Source of the DNA: Eumeta japonica
Taxonomy: Eukaryota; Arthropoda; Insecta; Lepidoptera; Psychidae
Direction: 5' to 3'
NCBI GenBank assembly: GCA_005406025.1
Contig: BGZK01000012.1
Span: forward strand, 1,240,001-1,304,000
Length of the DNA stretch: 64,000 nt
Shown: positions 35,370 through 47,139 of the stretch, piece by piece
Layout of the letters: every line of letters begins with the position of its first letter
Position numbering within the stretch: the stretch's first letter is position 1
Made by a program: the position numbers and the translations under genes
Notes under the pieces: generated by a model
Seen by the model: only the letters and a program-made list of their open reading frames with translations
Told to the model about the DNA's origin: nothing
Database searches by the model: none

Positions 35370-37740
35370 GACCACCGGGAACCATCGAATTCACTTCTAA
35401 TTATGATAGAATACTATGTTTTTACATAATTTAATTATTAGAAAAAAATGATATATAAAAAATGGAAACAAGATGATGTAAAATATAATGAAATGGAACT
35501 TGCTGCATGTATGATTAGGTACAACTGCATGTATTCATAATTTTGGATTGGACGACTTATTACATTATTGTGTTTCCACCTTTTTAGTTCACTTTTACGT
35601 AGTTGATTTTTTGTTGACTTTATTTTAGTTCTGTTTTAACAATATCTGGGATTGCTTTTTTATTATTAGAGACGTCGACGTTTGTGTCGTTGTAATTAAT
35701 GAACGCGATACCCGTAAATTACTTTTATTGACCGAAAACTTTATGTTTGCATTTATTATGTAAGTAATTACGAAATAACAATTCGACACTAAAACTTCAG
35801 CGAAGACATGGACAATTAAGGTAATTAACGAATAAAAAATAATTATTCATTATTTCCGAATCATTGCTGTTGTGTACTCAGATAAAAGGAACGAGGCTTT
35901 TGGGTCTCAAATGACTTAAGCTGTTTTAATTATAAAAGTGATGTATTACAGAGTTGTAGATATTCAAAAGTTGTACTAAAACCTCCGCGATTGTATTTTC
36001 CGGCTGATTTACAGGTTTGTTACTTAAAAAGCGATTACAATTAAATAAAATTAGTAAGATTTTCTTCAGAGACTTTAACAATACTTTAATTGTTATTAAA
36101 ATAAGGAGATTAATTTCTTTAGTAATTTTATGTCTACAAACTATGTATTTAACAAAATATTATTTTTACGAGTACTTTAGATAATACAGCAGATTCAATC
36201 ATTACGCATAACAAGAATGCTCAAAAAGAGTTTTATACGACTCTACCGCAATTTTCTATTTTACTGCCGTCATTTGGGCATTACAGATACAAAATCTAGC
36301 CCATAAACATAACACCCCTTAGACGAATCAATAGAAATATAATTGATCAAAATACGTCTAATCGTTGGGATGCTTTGACGGTACAAAGAATCATACATAC
36401 TCAAATACGCGCGAAAAACACATGCCGCAATCGGAAAAAAAAAAGATTTTTTGTACGTATATTAAATAATAAATGTTAAAAAAACACTTGATACAGAACA
36501 AAAGCTTAATTCTAGTAATACAAGTGACACTGGTGATTAAGAACGTTAATAATGCTTGATTCCAAACAAGGGAAACAGAGAGTATTGCATTTATAGTAGG
36601 AACATGGACCTTTTCTATTAGGGACATAAAAGTTAAAACAACGAGAAACCTACCACAAAATTAATAAGACTTTACTCCACGGCCGCTTATATTTTAAATT
36701 CCATGTATAAAAGAACCTTTAATTTTGTTATCGCAAAATTAAAACGGAAACTTAGGTCTGCACCTCACGGCCGGTGGCACTCGTAAATAATTAGGGTAAT
36801 CATAAATACAAGACTCATAGAAAGGGAGAGAGAAAGATTAAAAGCGAGAGAGAGAGAGAGAGGGAGGGAGAGACAGACAGAGAGGATAAGAGAAAAACGT
36901 ACAACGAAACGTGAAATTCTCGATTAGAGGTCCTTTTAAACGGGAAATATCTTGACAAATATCCCAATAAAGGGCTCTCGGCGCGGCCGGTGCGTTTGGA
37001 AAACCATTTACGAGGTTTATCGCCGCCATGGAAATAATAACTGGGGCCGTTATCTTCCTAAATTGATCTAATTTAAAATTATTGTTATCGCTAAACCTTT
37101 TATTTTTATACCCGGGGGGACGATGATATTTTTCCGAACATCATGTCGGCCGTAAACGTTCGCTGTTTTGAATTTATAAAGGAATCGTATTTATCGAGGA
37201 AACAATATAATTTTTTGATCGCTTTTTATTTATTACATCGTGTCTGATTTATTATAAAAAAAAACCTTGAGTGGACGAAAAATTATTTGGCATAGATATA
37301 GTACTTTATTTTTTGAAATTTTTACTCCACGTATAGAATTGTATTTGCGTTGTTGAATAATTGTAAAAGTTTTCTGTGATGCAAGATATCCTTGTGCGTT
37401 ATTACAACGGCACTATAAATCTGGCTTTAAAGCTAAACGACGACGCTTAATTTCGATAGAAAGTGATTTTTTTTTTGGATTTCGGTGATTAAGCGGGGGC
37501 TCAGGGTGCCGTCGGCGTTGTTGTTTTGCCGGCTTCGAGGTAACAACTAGTTTTCAGTCCCCGGTGTAGTTGGGTCTAGATATCAATTTAGGGTGATGCT
37601 TTTCGTTTAATATTGCTTAGCATCTGGCCAACCGAGTTTTATTCTAGATCTTTCGACTTTGCCGTGGGAAGTTACTGTTCCTATATGCCTATAGATATAT
37701 TCCTATAGATCTTTAAAGGACTCTTCATTCTTACTCTACG
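35370..37740. other. AT-rich sequence, no gene recognised
   Basis: Contains a GA-rich microsatellite at 36,845-36,885 and a short GC-rich strip at 36,960-37,055. No coding signal. Confidence 0.35.
36845..36885. repeat. (GA)n microsatellite
   Basis: Imperfect GA/GGA tract. Confidence 0.85.
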
Positions 37741-37744
37741 GTAT

Positions 37745-37850
37745 ATACGTAATCATTGTATTGATTCTCCTTTTATGTTTTCTTTTTTGCCAGGCCCAAC
37801 TTTCACCACGGTACACAAGTACAGAACCAAGATATTCATCGTGGATAATT
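37745..37850 (-). mobile_element. Diverged family A-like fragment
   Basis: Minus-strand translation gives VLVYRGESWAWQKRKHKRRIN, which parallels the LMYGSESW-WQKK segment of family A. The divergence is higher than among the other copies, so it may belong to a related family. It lies 280 bases upstream of the long plus-strand copy. Confidence 0.45.
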
Positions 37851-38324
37851 TAAATATTTTTTTACTAGGAATATATTAGTATAGTCTTCCTCCAGACGGT
37901 GATTACCTGAACAACTGAACAAAGCCTGTTCAGCTTTGCGCCCGGATTCCTTTAGCTGCTCCTTCCAGTGATGGTAGTATCCTCCTAACCTAGCCTTCCT
38001 AACCCAAAACCTCCATATCTCTTTGTTCTCTCATGCTTTCTACTCCCCATCCCTCCTACTCCCTTCAAAACTCACAACATTTAATGTTCTAAGAAAAATA
38101 TTACTTCAGGAGGATACTGGCATTGCCAGAGAATTCCTCCCCAGGCTAGTCCCGAGCAGTCCAATCGTATCTGGGAGGGGAGGGGGGGGTACAAATTTTC
38201 TTCGTATCGGGGAATCGATAGCTCTAGGCTCGATTTCGGCGACGAGGTAAACCACCTCACCTACAACGTCTAGTTCCCCAGAAGGGCAAGGCGAGGACTG
38301 GAGAAGTCCGTTTCGGTAGTATGA

Positions 38325-39060
38325 ATGTGTGTGGAGGGAGGTGTAGATGATAAAATCGTTGATGTCTGCAAACTGTTGAAAGACAGGCGACTGGATATTC
38401 TATGCATGAATGAGGATAAAAGGAAAGGTAGTGGTGGGGCCAGCAAACGCGGATCCTTTGATACTTATTGGTCCGGCGTTGATCATAACCAACGAGGATG
38501 CCGCGGTGTTGATTTCATCCTATTAGAAAGATTATCTGAATGTGTGAACGGTTACGAATGTGTAAGTCCAAGGCTCCTCTGGCTCCGAGTTAAGATTGGA
38601 CTGACAGATTTTTATTTTAGGTGTATACACCCCAGATATGTCTAGACCGCTCAAGGATAGAGAAGAGTTTTGTACTGATGTAAGGGGAAAATGTAACAGA
38701 AACGAAAGGATTGCAACTTTAATAGCTGGGTGGATGTACAACGGGATGAATATGAGAAAGACTTGGGTAAATTTGATGATGAAAGAGTGAATAAGAATAG
38801 TGATTGCTTTTCCCTAATGTGTCAAGAGTTTAACTTGTGTATGACAAACACTATGTTTGACCACAGAAGGATACACTCATATACTTAGCAGAGAGGAGAA
38901 AATAAAAGCATGGTAGGCTTTATAATTGTGGATGATCAATTGAGAAGCAAAGTTGTGGATACGAGAGTGTACCGTGGCGTCAACATTGGTATAAACCATT
39001 TCTTAGTGGTTTGTCGAATTAAGGCTTTATGCCAGCATTGGTGACACCAGTCGAAAATGG
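38325..39060 (+). pseudogene. Family A APE-type endonuclease, broken
   Basis: An open stretch at 38,325-38,645 gives VDDKIVDVCKLLKDRRLDIL, then CMNEDKRKGSGG with the catalytic glutamate, and YWSGVDHNQRGCRGVDFIL. Shifted frames continue with FNSWVDVQRDEYEK, MCQEFNLCMTNTMF and VDTRVYRGVNIG. A Trp codon has become TAG after HSYT. The final S/T-D-H box reads I-N-H, so the catalytic aspartate is lost. The enzyme would nick target DNA to prime reverse transcription. The start is unclear, because the codons before GGVDDK are frame-damaged. Confidence 0.82.
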
Positions 39061-39280
39061 TCACTACGGAGCTAGAATGAATAAAAGTTGGTAAGCTTTA
39101 GGATCAGAATGCAATAGATGAGTATATAGAATGATTGAAAGATAATTTAGGTGAAATCAAACAGTATGAATGTTTAGAATTTGACGAATGATGGAGGTGA
39201 CGAAATCTGTATTAGTGGATGAAGAAAAAAAAGGTATGTGAAGTGAATAAGAGAACAAAAGTCAGTAAGAAAGATAATGA

Positions 39281-40700
39281 ATGTGGAATTTCGAAGTGAG
39301 GAAAGTAGTCAGTGAAAAGAAAAAAGCATGGATGGATTTACCGTCGGTGAAGGTCAACCACAGAGTGCAAAGAAAGGACATATTGAAAGATAAGCTAAAA
39401 AATCTTGAAACTACTTACAAAGATGCGAAATTGAGAGCTATAGAATATATGAAAAGAAGAACCGCTGAAGAATTGTTTCGAAAGCGTTTTTACATGTGAG
39501 GATACAGTTGCAGATGACAATGTAATTGTCATATTAACATGCAATTGAATATATGGTTGATGATGAAAACGAAAGTGAAATTACGATAGATGAAATTATG
39601 AAATCACCAATGGTTTTTTGTACTTTCGTATATATGGAAAAAGCTTATGATAGAGTAAAAATAAATGATCTATGGAGAACCCTATCCATGCATGGTGTGA
39701 GTAGCGGATCGATACAGGCACTGCAATTCCTATACAGGTTCTCCAGTGCTTGCGTCAGAATAAATGGGGCATACACTGATTGGTTTGACATCCGCATAGG
39801 TTTCAGGCAGGGATGGCTGTCTGTTTGATTTGAAAGGGTTTGAGTGTCGAATACGAATGGATGAGTTGTCTGTCAAATGGCTCCTGTATGCCGATGAACA
39901 AGTAATCCTTGTGCCGTCGGCGTGTGCATTGCAGGATATGGTAAATAAAATGAATGATTATGTTACGAAAATGGGTACGAAAGTAAATGTTGGTAAGATT
40001 AAGGTGATAGTATTTGAAAAGGGCGAAAGCACGACTGAATGCGATTTACTTATAGAAGGTGAAAAAGTCGAACATGTGAAAGAGTTTGTATATTTGGGTA
40101 GTTTGTTTACAAATGATGGTAAACATGATAGAATTATATAAATGTGAGTGAATGCGGGACATAAATAGAATGGTATCTTGCTTTCTGTTATGAACAATAA
40201 AAGTTCTTACGACAAGCGCGCTTGGCTATCCATAATGGGGTCTTGATCCCTATGCTTATGCATGTTAGTGAAAGCAGGGTATGGCAGAAGAAAAATGAAA
40301 GTCGAATCAATGCAGTGGAGATGCGATCGCTGCGCAGTATGTGTGGAGTGTCTGGAAAGATAGATGTAGAAACAGTGATGTTAGAGAGCGGTGTGGTTTG
40401 AAGGAAGATGTAGTGACTAGAGTAGAAAGAGAGATGTTGCTGTGGTTTGGCCATCTGGAAAGATGAATGAAAGTTGACTGACAAAACAAATCTATATAGC
40501 AAATGTGTGTGATGGAAAGGTCGACAAGGGTCACTCTATCAAATCCTATGGCATATTAAACCATATTGGTGGCATATTAAAAAAGTGCTAAATTTTATAC
40601 ACCCGAGACCGACGAGCTTGTATGAAAAGATTGATAAATGTCAGTGAGGTGAGAGAAATATACAAAGAACGTTTTCAAATTTTTGTGAAACCTAAGTTCT
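39281..40700 (+). pseudogene. Family A reverse transcriptase and C-terminal tail, broken
   Basis: 39,281-39,499 is the basic linker (KKKAWMDLPSVKVN, then a lysine-rich helix). 39,553-39,828 reads ITIDEIMK, then jumps directly to CTFVYMEKAYDRVK (palm A), so the RT fingers are deleted. It continues to GFRQG and a stop, losing the following box. 39,830-40,141 has LLYADEQVILV at 39,881-39,913: the second catalytic box Y-A-D-D is Y-A-D-E. After that the tail (RVEREMLLWFGHLER) is out of frame to about 40,700. Non-functional. Confidence 0.85.
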
Positions 40701-40744
40701 GATTCCAATTGGATTCATTCGTTCATAATATATTTAAGGTTGGC

Positions 40745-40835
40745 TCACAAATTACGCACACACGCCGCATTTATGCATGCCTCGTGCGTGCATGAACGTA
40801 CGCACGCAGACACATGCGCGCGCACGCACACGCAC
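40745..40835. repeat. Alternating purine-pyrimidine (GC/AC-rich) tract
   Basis: Runs such as gcgcgcacgcacacgcaca alternate purine and pyrimidine and could adopt Z-DNA. A plus-strand open frame crosses it but is low-complexity. Confidence 0.6.
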
Positions 40836-40839
40836 AATC

Positions 40840-42284
40840 ACATACAGACTTTATGTATAATGGATTTCTTTTACTTTAATGAAAATGTCACCTTAAAGAA
40901 AATGTGGACAAAATGTCTAGAACTTGGTTCTAATTTTACTACAATAAACATTAAATGTCCTATCCATGATTCAACTCAGGAGATATTACGAATTACTTCA
41001 TCTAAAATTCAACAATTTTCAAAGAATGCATTGTACGTAATAAAAAAAATGTTGGAATCCATATGCTCTGTATTATAATTTTAAAGAAAAACGAATTAAA
41101 CTTTTACATCGCGAATAGGTGCCAGAAAATTGCCTTTTTTTGCTATTGCCTTAGTTAATTAGTCTATGGTAATAGCGGTCACTGAATTAACTGATTATAA
41201 TTTACAGACAGGCAGAGTAAGAAAAGTTCTGTCGTGACACTTCAGCTGTGGGGACCTTGATAAAGGTCTTTGATTCACGGACATGCGGCGAGGAATTTGA
41301 AATATTTTAATCAATTATTAAAATCAGCATTGCGTTGGTGGTTCTTTGAATAATTCGGACTCTAATAAAATGTAGAGAATAAATTCTAAACGAAATTGAA
41401 ATGTAAAGGTGTTGTTATACGTTACGAAAAAATACTGATATTATACTTTCGATGTAAATCTCGAAATTGTGTGCTGTGATCAATATATTTGAAATTATAA
41501 AGTTCTCTGTTAATTTATACTGTATTTAAATACTTGTGTTTTTGTTATAGGCAAGCGGTTTTTATAATAATATTAATGTTTTTGTTGAAATATTTTTATG
41601 CATGAATGCATTATACGTATAGGTTAGAATAAAATGTGGTACGTACTGTTGATGTAAAAATTAAAATCCGTTGTGTCAAATAGAGATTGGATTAGAACAG
41701 AGAGACGTGAGCTCCTCAGGGTTCCCTACTGTACTTCCCTTATCTCATGTTTTCACAGATCTCATCAAAAATTTGAGAGAAACTTATGAGGCTCCTAACA
41801 GAAGAAAATATGAATGAAAAAATATCATCAGAATAGAACCCAAACTTTTCCATTCTGATAATAGTAAACACTGTTATGAAATAACAGTCGACCAACTTTC
41901 GCCATTTTGAGTAAATCGTGTTTTATGTTTCAATGCTAATAGTATTAAATTTGATTTAAACCACTTAAAATAAATAGATATGTTAAAGTATTTTGTTTTT
42001 ATAACATTTGTATAACTATAGTAGATGACCCTTGTCTAGACAAATATCGATATCAAAGTACATGGAATATTATTTTAAAATGGATTTTACAATGACTACC
42101 ATTTTCTTAATTTCTTGGTCAGTAAAATAATTCAAAACATATATTTTTCAAAATACTTTTATAATAGTACCCCTATAGTATTTTTACATTTTGAGACTGC
42201 AGTGAGTGTTTTAATTGTGTTTAACGCACTCAAAATTTAATATATAATTATGTATTTAGGTAAATACATTAAAATAATAATGCA
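40840..42284. other. AT-rich sequence, no gene recognised
   Basis: No coding or repeat signal identified between the family A copy and the hAT element. Confidence 0.35.
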
Positions 42285-42298
42285 CATTGGTTTCCAAC
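42285..42298 (+). repeat. hAT left terminal inverted repeat
   Basis: cattggtttccaac; 12 of 14 bases match the complement of the right end. Confidence 0.6.
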
Positions 42299-42919
42299 GG
42301 GGGCCGTACCACCCCATAGTGGCCGCTTGAGATTTTCGTGGGAGTAGTAGCGGGTCTAAAGGCAATTGAGGGTGTTATGACAGACAAGAGGGTGGTCGCG
42401 ACATATCTATCTAATTAGAAATTTAATATAATAAAATAATTTGAAAATACATCTATTTTGATGAAAAAACATTTTGTTTAGCGGTTTAAGATGATTGTCT
42501 TATTGCTATAGCGTAAGTAAACATTAAAACATTTAAATAAGCATTAATAAACTAACTAATTGATTCGGTTTATGATTGTCGGTAACAAGTCTATGCAAGT
42601 TGGTAAACAAAGACGTGATTTACGTAATCAAGCATGTTTGGACAAAAATACGGGAACTTGTAACAACCCTGTAACAACCTGTTTGCAGAGCAAGTGCACT
42701 GGGGCACCACGAACAAACACAGGCATACAATTTGTTTCGTGCCAGAAATCAAATCTTTAAAAAGCATAGCTCTTCTAACTCCTTATAGTTTTTTTTCCTT
42801 TTGCCAGTGATCCATACTTGCGCATGAGTGATAAAGTAAAGAAGTCATCATAGCTATTGGTTTTATAACTTTCTATAAATTGGTTAACAAGTTAATGTAT
42901 TTAAATTGATAATTCCAAA

Positions 42920-44640
42920 ATGTCTGAAACTAAGAAGAAATATCGGTAATAAAACACTGAGTATTTGAAATATGAATCACGCAATCTCAAACAGACGAAC
43001 CTATGTGTTTAATTTGTCAAAAAGTATATTCAAATGAAGCAGGAACCTTGGAACCTTCCAGATTCCAAGAGTATTTGAATAAAATAAGATTTATATAATT
43101 TCAAGGACTTGAAAAGAAGTATTTAAAAGAGCAACTATATTAAATCTTTTTGAATTTTCTTCTAAACAAGAAAATGATGGACTACGAGCTTCATATAATA
43201 TTTCGTTATTAATCGCAAAAGCGGAATACCACACGCAATTGGTTAGGAATTAATTATGCCGGCAGTCAAAGAGATAATTGAAAGTATTCTTTATCGTAAG
43301 AGGCTATCATATAGCATGAAAAAAATTCCATCGAGTAATAATACAGTGCAAAGAAGAATAAATGAAATGGCTAAAGACGTTGAACTATCATTATGTGATT
43401 ACTTAAAGACTTCCAAATTTTCCATTCAACTCGATGAATCAACTTTACCTAATAACGAAGCACTACTCTTGGCTTACGTCCGATTCATAAATGATTAAAA
43501 AAATGTCAAGAGTTATTATCTGCAAAAATTTGAAAACTGATACAAAGGTAGAATCTATATTTAACACCATATACGTTTTTTTTCAAGAGAAAGAAATTCC
43601 TATTCAAAATATTTTGTCAGTAGCTACAGATTGTGCTCCAGCAATGATGGGGTGTCATAAGGGTTTCATTGCGCATTTAAAACAAGCAGTACCAAACGTA
43701 CTCCCTGTACATTGTGTGGTTCATCGTCAGTACTTGGATACAAAAAATCCTAATGAACGTCTACATGCGTCGCTCCAATATGTTATTAGAGCAGTTAACA
43801 AGATAAGAAGCAATTCATTAAATGGCAGATTATTTGGACAACTTTGCAGTGAAAATGATGAAGACTATAAATAATGGCTCTCGAAAGGCGTTTGTCTGAA
43901 TCGCTTTTTCAATCTATTGGACTCAGTACGAAGCTTCCTTGAAAATAGAGACGATGAACTGCGCGGAAACTTGATTGCGTCCGAAAATGATATCGTTCAT
44001 TGGACAGACCTTTTTAAAATATCTAATTACGTTAACTTACAATTGCAAGGTGATGAGTTGAATTTATTAAAAACCAAAAACGCGTCATAGCTGCTTTTGT
44101 GGGAAACCTTCTTCTATTGAAACAAAATCTAGGAAGAGGGAATACAACCAATTTTCGACATTATCAGCATTATCGGTAAAACAAGAAGATTTACTTACTT
44201 ACTACCAACATCTGGACGCATTTCATGCTGATTTTGCAAAACGATCCCATGATATTTTAAATGTAAATATACCGAGTTGGGTTTTAGATCCATTCTCAAA
44301 GGCAGACACAGCAGAATCATTTTTGTAAGAAGAACTCGTAGAACTTATAACTAATAAAGAATTAAAAGTAAAATTTAGAAATGGTTACCAAGAGTTCTGG
44401 CTCCAAAAATCAATATCATCTCTCCAGCCTGGGTTGTGGGAAATAGTACAGAAATTTTTAATTGAGTTTCCTTTACCATTCTTGTTCGAGCATGGGTTTA
44501 GTGCATTAGTTAAATTACTGTCTAAGAAAAGGAGTTGATTGCAGATCACTGAACGTGGTGATTTGCGACTGATGTTAACTAAATTGAAACCGGACATTAA
44601 CAAATTATTAAAACTCAACCAGCTTCAACGGTCTCATTGG
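42920..44640 (+). pseudogene. hAT transposase, ZBED5/SCAND3-like, broken
   Basis: Starts at MSETKKKY and soon hits a stop. The BED-type zinc finger region reads PMCLICQKVYSNEAGTLEPS with both cysteines, but the usual H-x-H part reads FQEYLNK, so zinc binding is lost. 43,256-43,498 gives NNTVQRRINEMAKDVE and SIQLDESTLPNNEALLLAYV (first catalytic D). 43,491-43,874 gives ILSVATDCAPAMMG (second D) and VLPVHCVVHRQYL. After a stop it continues WLSKGVCLNRFF, and finally EFPLPFLFEHGFSALVKLL and ITERGDLRLMLTKL, the hAT dimerisation region. The order and motifs match the vertebrate/insect ZBED5-like hAT group. Several stops make it non-functional; domestication is unlikely. Confidence 0.85.
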
Positions 44641-45034
44641 TGTTTATGTTTCTTATTAAATATTGTTTTTTCATTACATTTTTCTACTAATTTCAATTAA
44701 TCGTCTTATCTTAGCCTTTGTGCAGTGCCCCAGTGCGGGTTGCTCCAGCTTTGTGTATTGTCTTGCATTTGTTGGTTAAGTTATAATTTTTTTCCTAATA
44801 CTTTTATCATTTTTGCATGTTTTAGTATTTTTAAATAATTAATAATCACGACCTCCAGCCACGTCTACGAGTAGTACGATTAGAGAGAGTGAGAGAGACA
44901 GAGAGAATTAATCTTTAATTTGTGACTATTAATAGATAATAGACAGACATATAAAATTGATATAATGAACTACTATGTAAAGGGGGAGGGTTGGGATTTT
45001 GTTTTATTGTAAAGGGGACGGTAGTTCTTAAAAA

Positions 45035-45048
45035 GTTGGGAACCATTG
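45035..45048 (-). repeat. hAT right terminal inverted repeat
   Basis: gttgggaaccattg on the plus strand. It is followed immediately by a 16-bp tandem duplication at 45,049-45,080. Confidence 0.6.
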
Positions 45049-45080
45049 TAAAGTTATTTAATAGTAAAGTTATTTAATAG
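45049..45080. repeat. 16-bp tandem duplication next to the hAT end
   Basis: taaagttatttaatag occurs twice head to tail right after the right inverted repeat. It may be a repair footprint or part of the target. Confidence 0.8.
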
Positions 45081-45534
45081 TCAGAAATATACTGTAGTGT
45101 TCGATAGTGGCTCCATTACTTAAAAGAACGGCACACATAATTAGGTAAACAGTTTAATGACCACATGTAAACATGCATACATATTATTTAAAAGAAAACA
45201 CCTAAAGTACGCGAGACGTGCAGGTTACGTCGGGACTTTACTTGGCGCGTCGCCGTCACGCAACTGATTTTAACGACTCCCGCACCGAATTTAGCTGAAG
45301 TATCTCGAAGTGTATCAACGAAGTGTATCTTTGAATTTATTATTTAAAAGAAATCAATGGCGTGCGCTATAATACTTAATATAAATTTTTATAAAAGATT
45401 GCCATATAATTATTTATTAAAGCCTGTTATTTGCCCCTTCAAACCGAAAAGGGATGTTAGTTCTATTTGTTAGTAACATCTACCTAACGAAAATTTCACA
45501 ATACAAAACTAATACATAACGTAATCTGTAGTAC

Positions 45535-45605
45535 ATTTCTTTGTAATAATGGCTACGGAACTCTACACTGAGCATGGTCCTACATGCTCTTGGCAGCCTT
45601 TTTTC
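45535..45605 (-). repeat. Short dispersed repeat fragment
   Basis: On the minus strand it reads 'ggctgccaagagcatg', then 'gaccatgctcagtgtagagt' and 'ttccgtag'. From memory this is a fragment of a repeat common in moth genomes. Non-coding. Confidence 0.4.
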
Positions 45606-46263
45606 CTTTTATACTAAAACTCTATTAATAAATGTGGAAATAAGATTATAATGTGGAAAAAAGAAGTGCCGTCAATAATATGTTACAAAATAAGTAATTT
45701 TTTTCAATGCGATGAATAAAATATTTGGGCTATAGAACTGAAAATTCACTTATAACTTCATCACTGATAATGAAAATATACAAAATATACTATTTCACTT
45801 AGTGTTCTGAAACTTCAAGCTATAGTAAAAAAATTTTTTTACTTGTGATAAATCTACACAATTTTACGCGCGTAAGCGTACACTACAACGAGAAACCAAA
45901 AATTGAGAAAAAAATGATAAATTGTAATACCAATCTTTTTCTGATATTGATATTTTAGGATTGATTTTATGAAAGTAAAACTTATCGTAACGAGTATTAC
46001 TACTTTTAGTGCAAAAGTTTGACCTAACATTTGTTTCCGTACAAAGATAAACGTGTACTTGTGACGTAATGCTTGCCCTTTTCGCTCTCGGAAGGGCGAT
46101 GCCCGGCAAGTCTACGACCGGCTCCGGGAGAATTCGTTTTTTAATAAAACTGAAGTTTCAAAGCAAATGAAGTCTAATTGCCTTCTTGGAAATTATTTTA
46201 ATGGTTTCGGAGAACATAATCTCGGTGAGGAATTTTCGTCAATTTACGTTTTTTTCTTTGTAG

Positions 46264-46380
46264 AGATTTCCCCTACCGACCCAGAACTCCGTCTAGCGCG
46301 GGAGTCGTTCTCGTACGAATCAGGAGTCGACGCCTCGTTAAGATGGTTATTTGAAAACGTCACCGCAGTTATAATTATAC
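46264..46380 (+). CDS. Possible internal exon, unrecognised
   Basis: A pyrimidine tract ending in tttgtag precedes an open segment translating as ISPTDPELRLARESFSYESG, then VDASLRWLFENV. It is distinctly GC-richer at third codon positions than its surroundings. The frame stays open to 46,595, where an AATAAA follows at 46,602, so a terminal exon is also possible, but the later part is AT-rich and hydrophobic. No good splice donor is seen (gtcacc and gtggag are weak). I do not recognise the peptide. The opposite strand is also open over this stretch, which lowers confidence. Confidence 0.28.
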
Positions 46381-46907
46381 GTGGAGTAGCAACATTTAAT
46401 CTTATAATTTTAATAGATGTTAATGTTTATTGCTGGTGTTTTGATAACTCACTTAAATTTCGCAGTTATTTCATTAAATCGCTGTATAATGTATATTCTA
46501 GAAGTACATGTTCATTATACTGCAATGAATGTCCCATTGAATTATCTGTCTGTATACTATGTTTTTTGTCGTGTTACTGGCGATTAAGGTTTTAAAATTT
46601 ACAATAAACATTTGCATTATCGTTGACTATATAACGCCGCAATATATTTAGATGATCAATGAATTGAAAGAACGAGGTAAATATTATGTGTGGATGTATT
46701 TGCTTTTTTGTCTGGGTATATATCTAATATATACCCAGCAAATAAATCCTCTGTTTTTAGATCAATCACGGCAGCCACTCTTAGTAATACTTGTTATCTA
46801 AGAAAATTGATTCAACACTTGAATTATTATCATTGACTTTAATTAACTAACACAAACTTACATATAATAATGAATAGGCATTAGAATTATATAACTAGAA
46901 TCATTAT

Positions 46908-47085
46908 TGTTATAAACGTATGCTTATTTTCCAGAAGGGTAGACAGAGACCACAGATTTCTATATGGTTCGATTTTTGTATATCTTTCTTGTTTCACGGA
47001 CATTCATCAATATTTTCATGCAATATCGACGGTTGTGGATGTTTTTAAATTTGTCTCTTTTTTAATACGGCACCAATGTGGTTTA
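46908..47085 (-). mobile_element. Family A copy, 3' end (left half of an interrupted copy)
   Basis: The plus strand reads 'ttccagaagggtagacagag', 'tttctatatggttcg', 'tatctttcttgtttcac' and 'accaatgtggttta', the complement of the family's 3' end as at 11.85 kb. It stops abruptly where an RTE-type element begins. The matching upstream part resumes at 49,496. Confidence 0.75.
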
Positions 47086-47139
47086 TTTCAACTAAAAACC
47101 AACCAACTAACGAAAAATTTTTCAAAATTTTGAAGTCAT

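Larger units (their letters stand above)
38130..40705 (+). mobile_element. Family A non-LTR retrotransposon, longest copy
   Basis: Carries a GC-rich 5' leader (to about 38,320), an APE-type endonuclease, a linker, part of reverse transcriptase, and the C-terminal tail in the usual order of a non-LTR element. Both enzymes are broken by stops and frameshifts, and there are internal deletions in the RT. The clade is uncertain: it resembles RTE/CR1-like elements, and the family 3' end seen at 11.85 kb ends in a short A/T sequence rather than a long poly(A). This copy stops before that terminal block. Confidence 0.85.
42285..45048 (+). mobile_element. hAT DNA transposon (ZBED-type), nearly complete but dead
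   Basis: The outer ends are inverted: cattggtttccaac at 42,285-42,298 and, read on the minus strand from 45,048, caatggttcccaac (12 of 14 identical). This resembles the CAGTGGTT-type ends of Buster-like hAT elements. The length, 2.76 kb, suits a hAT element. Inner inverted copies of gcactggggca lie at 42,696-42,706 and 44,726-44,736. The 8 bases on each side (ataatgca and taaagtta) do not match, so the target duplication is lost or the ends are slightly misplaced. The interior carries a broken transposase. Confidence 0.7.

Noticed and set aside
40740..41078. A 112-codon plus-strand gene
   Set aside because: The first third comes from a GC/AC alternating repeat and the rest is AT-rich chance sequence.
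42277..45056. An 8-bp target duplication of the hAT element
   Set aside because: The flanking octamers ataatgca and taaagtta do not match.
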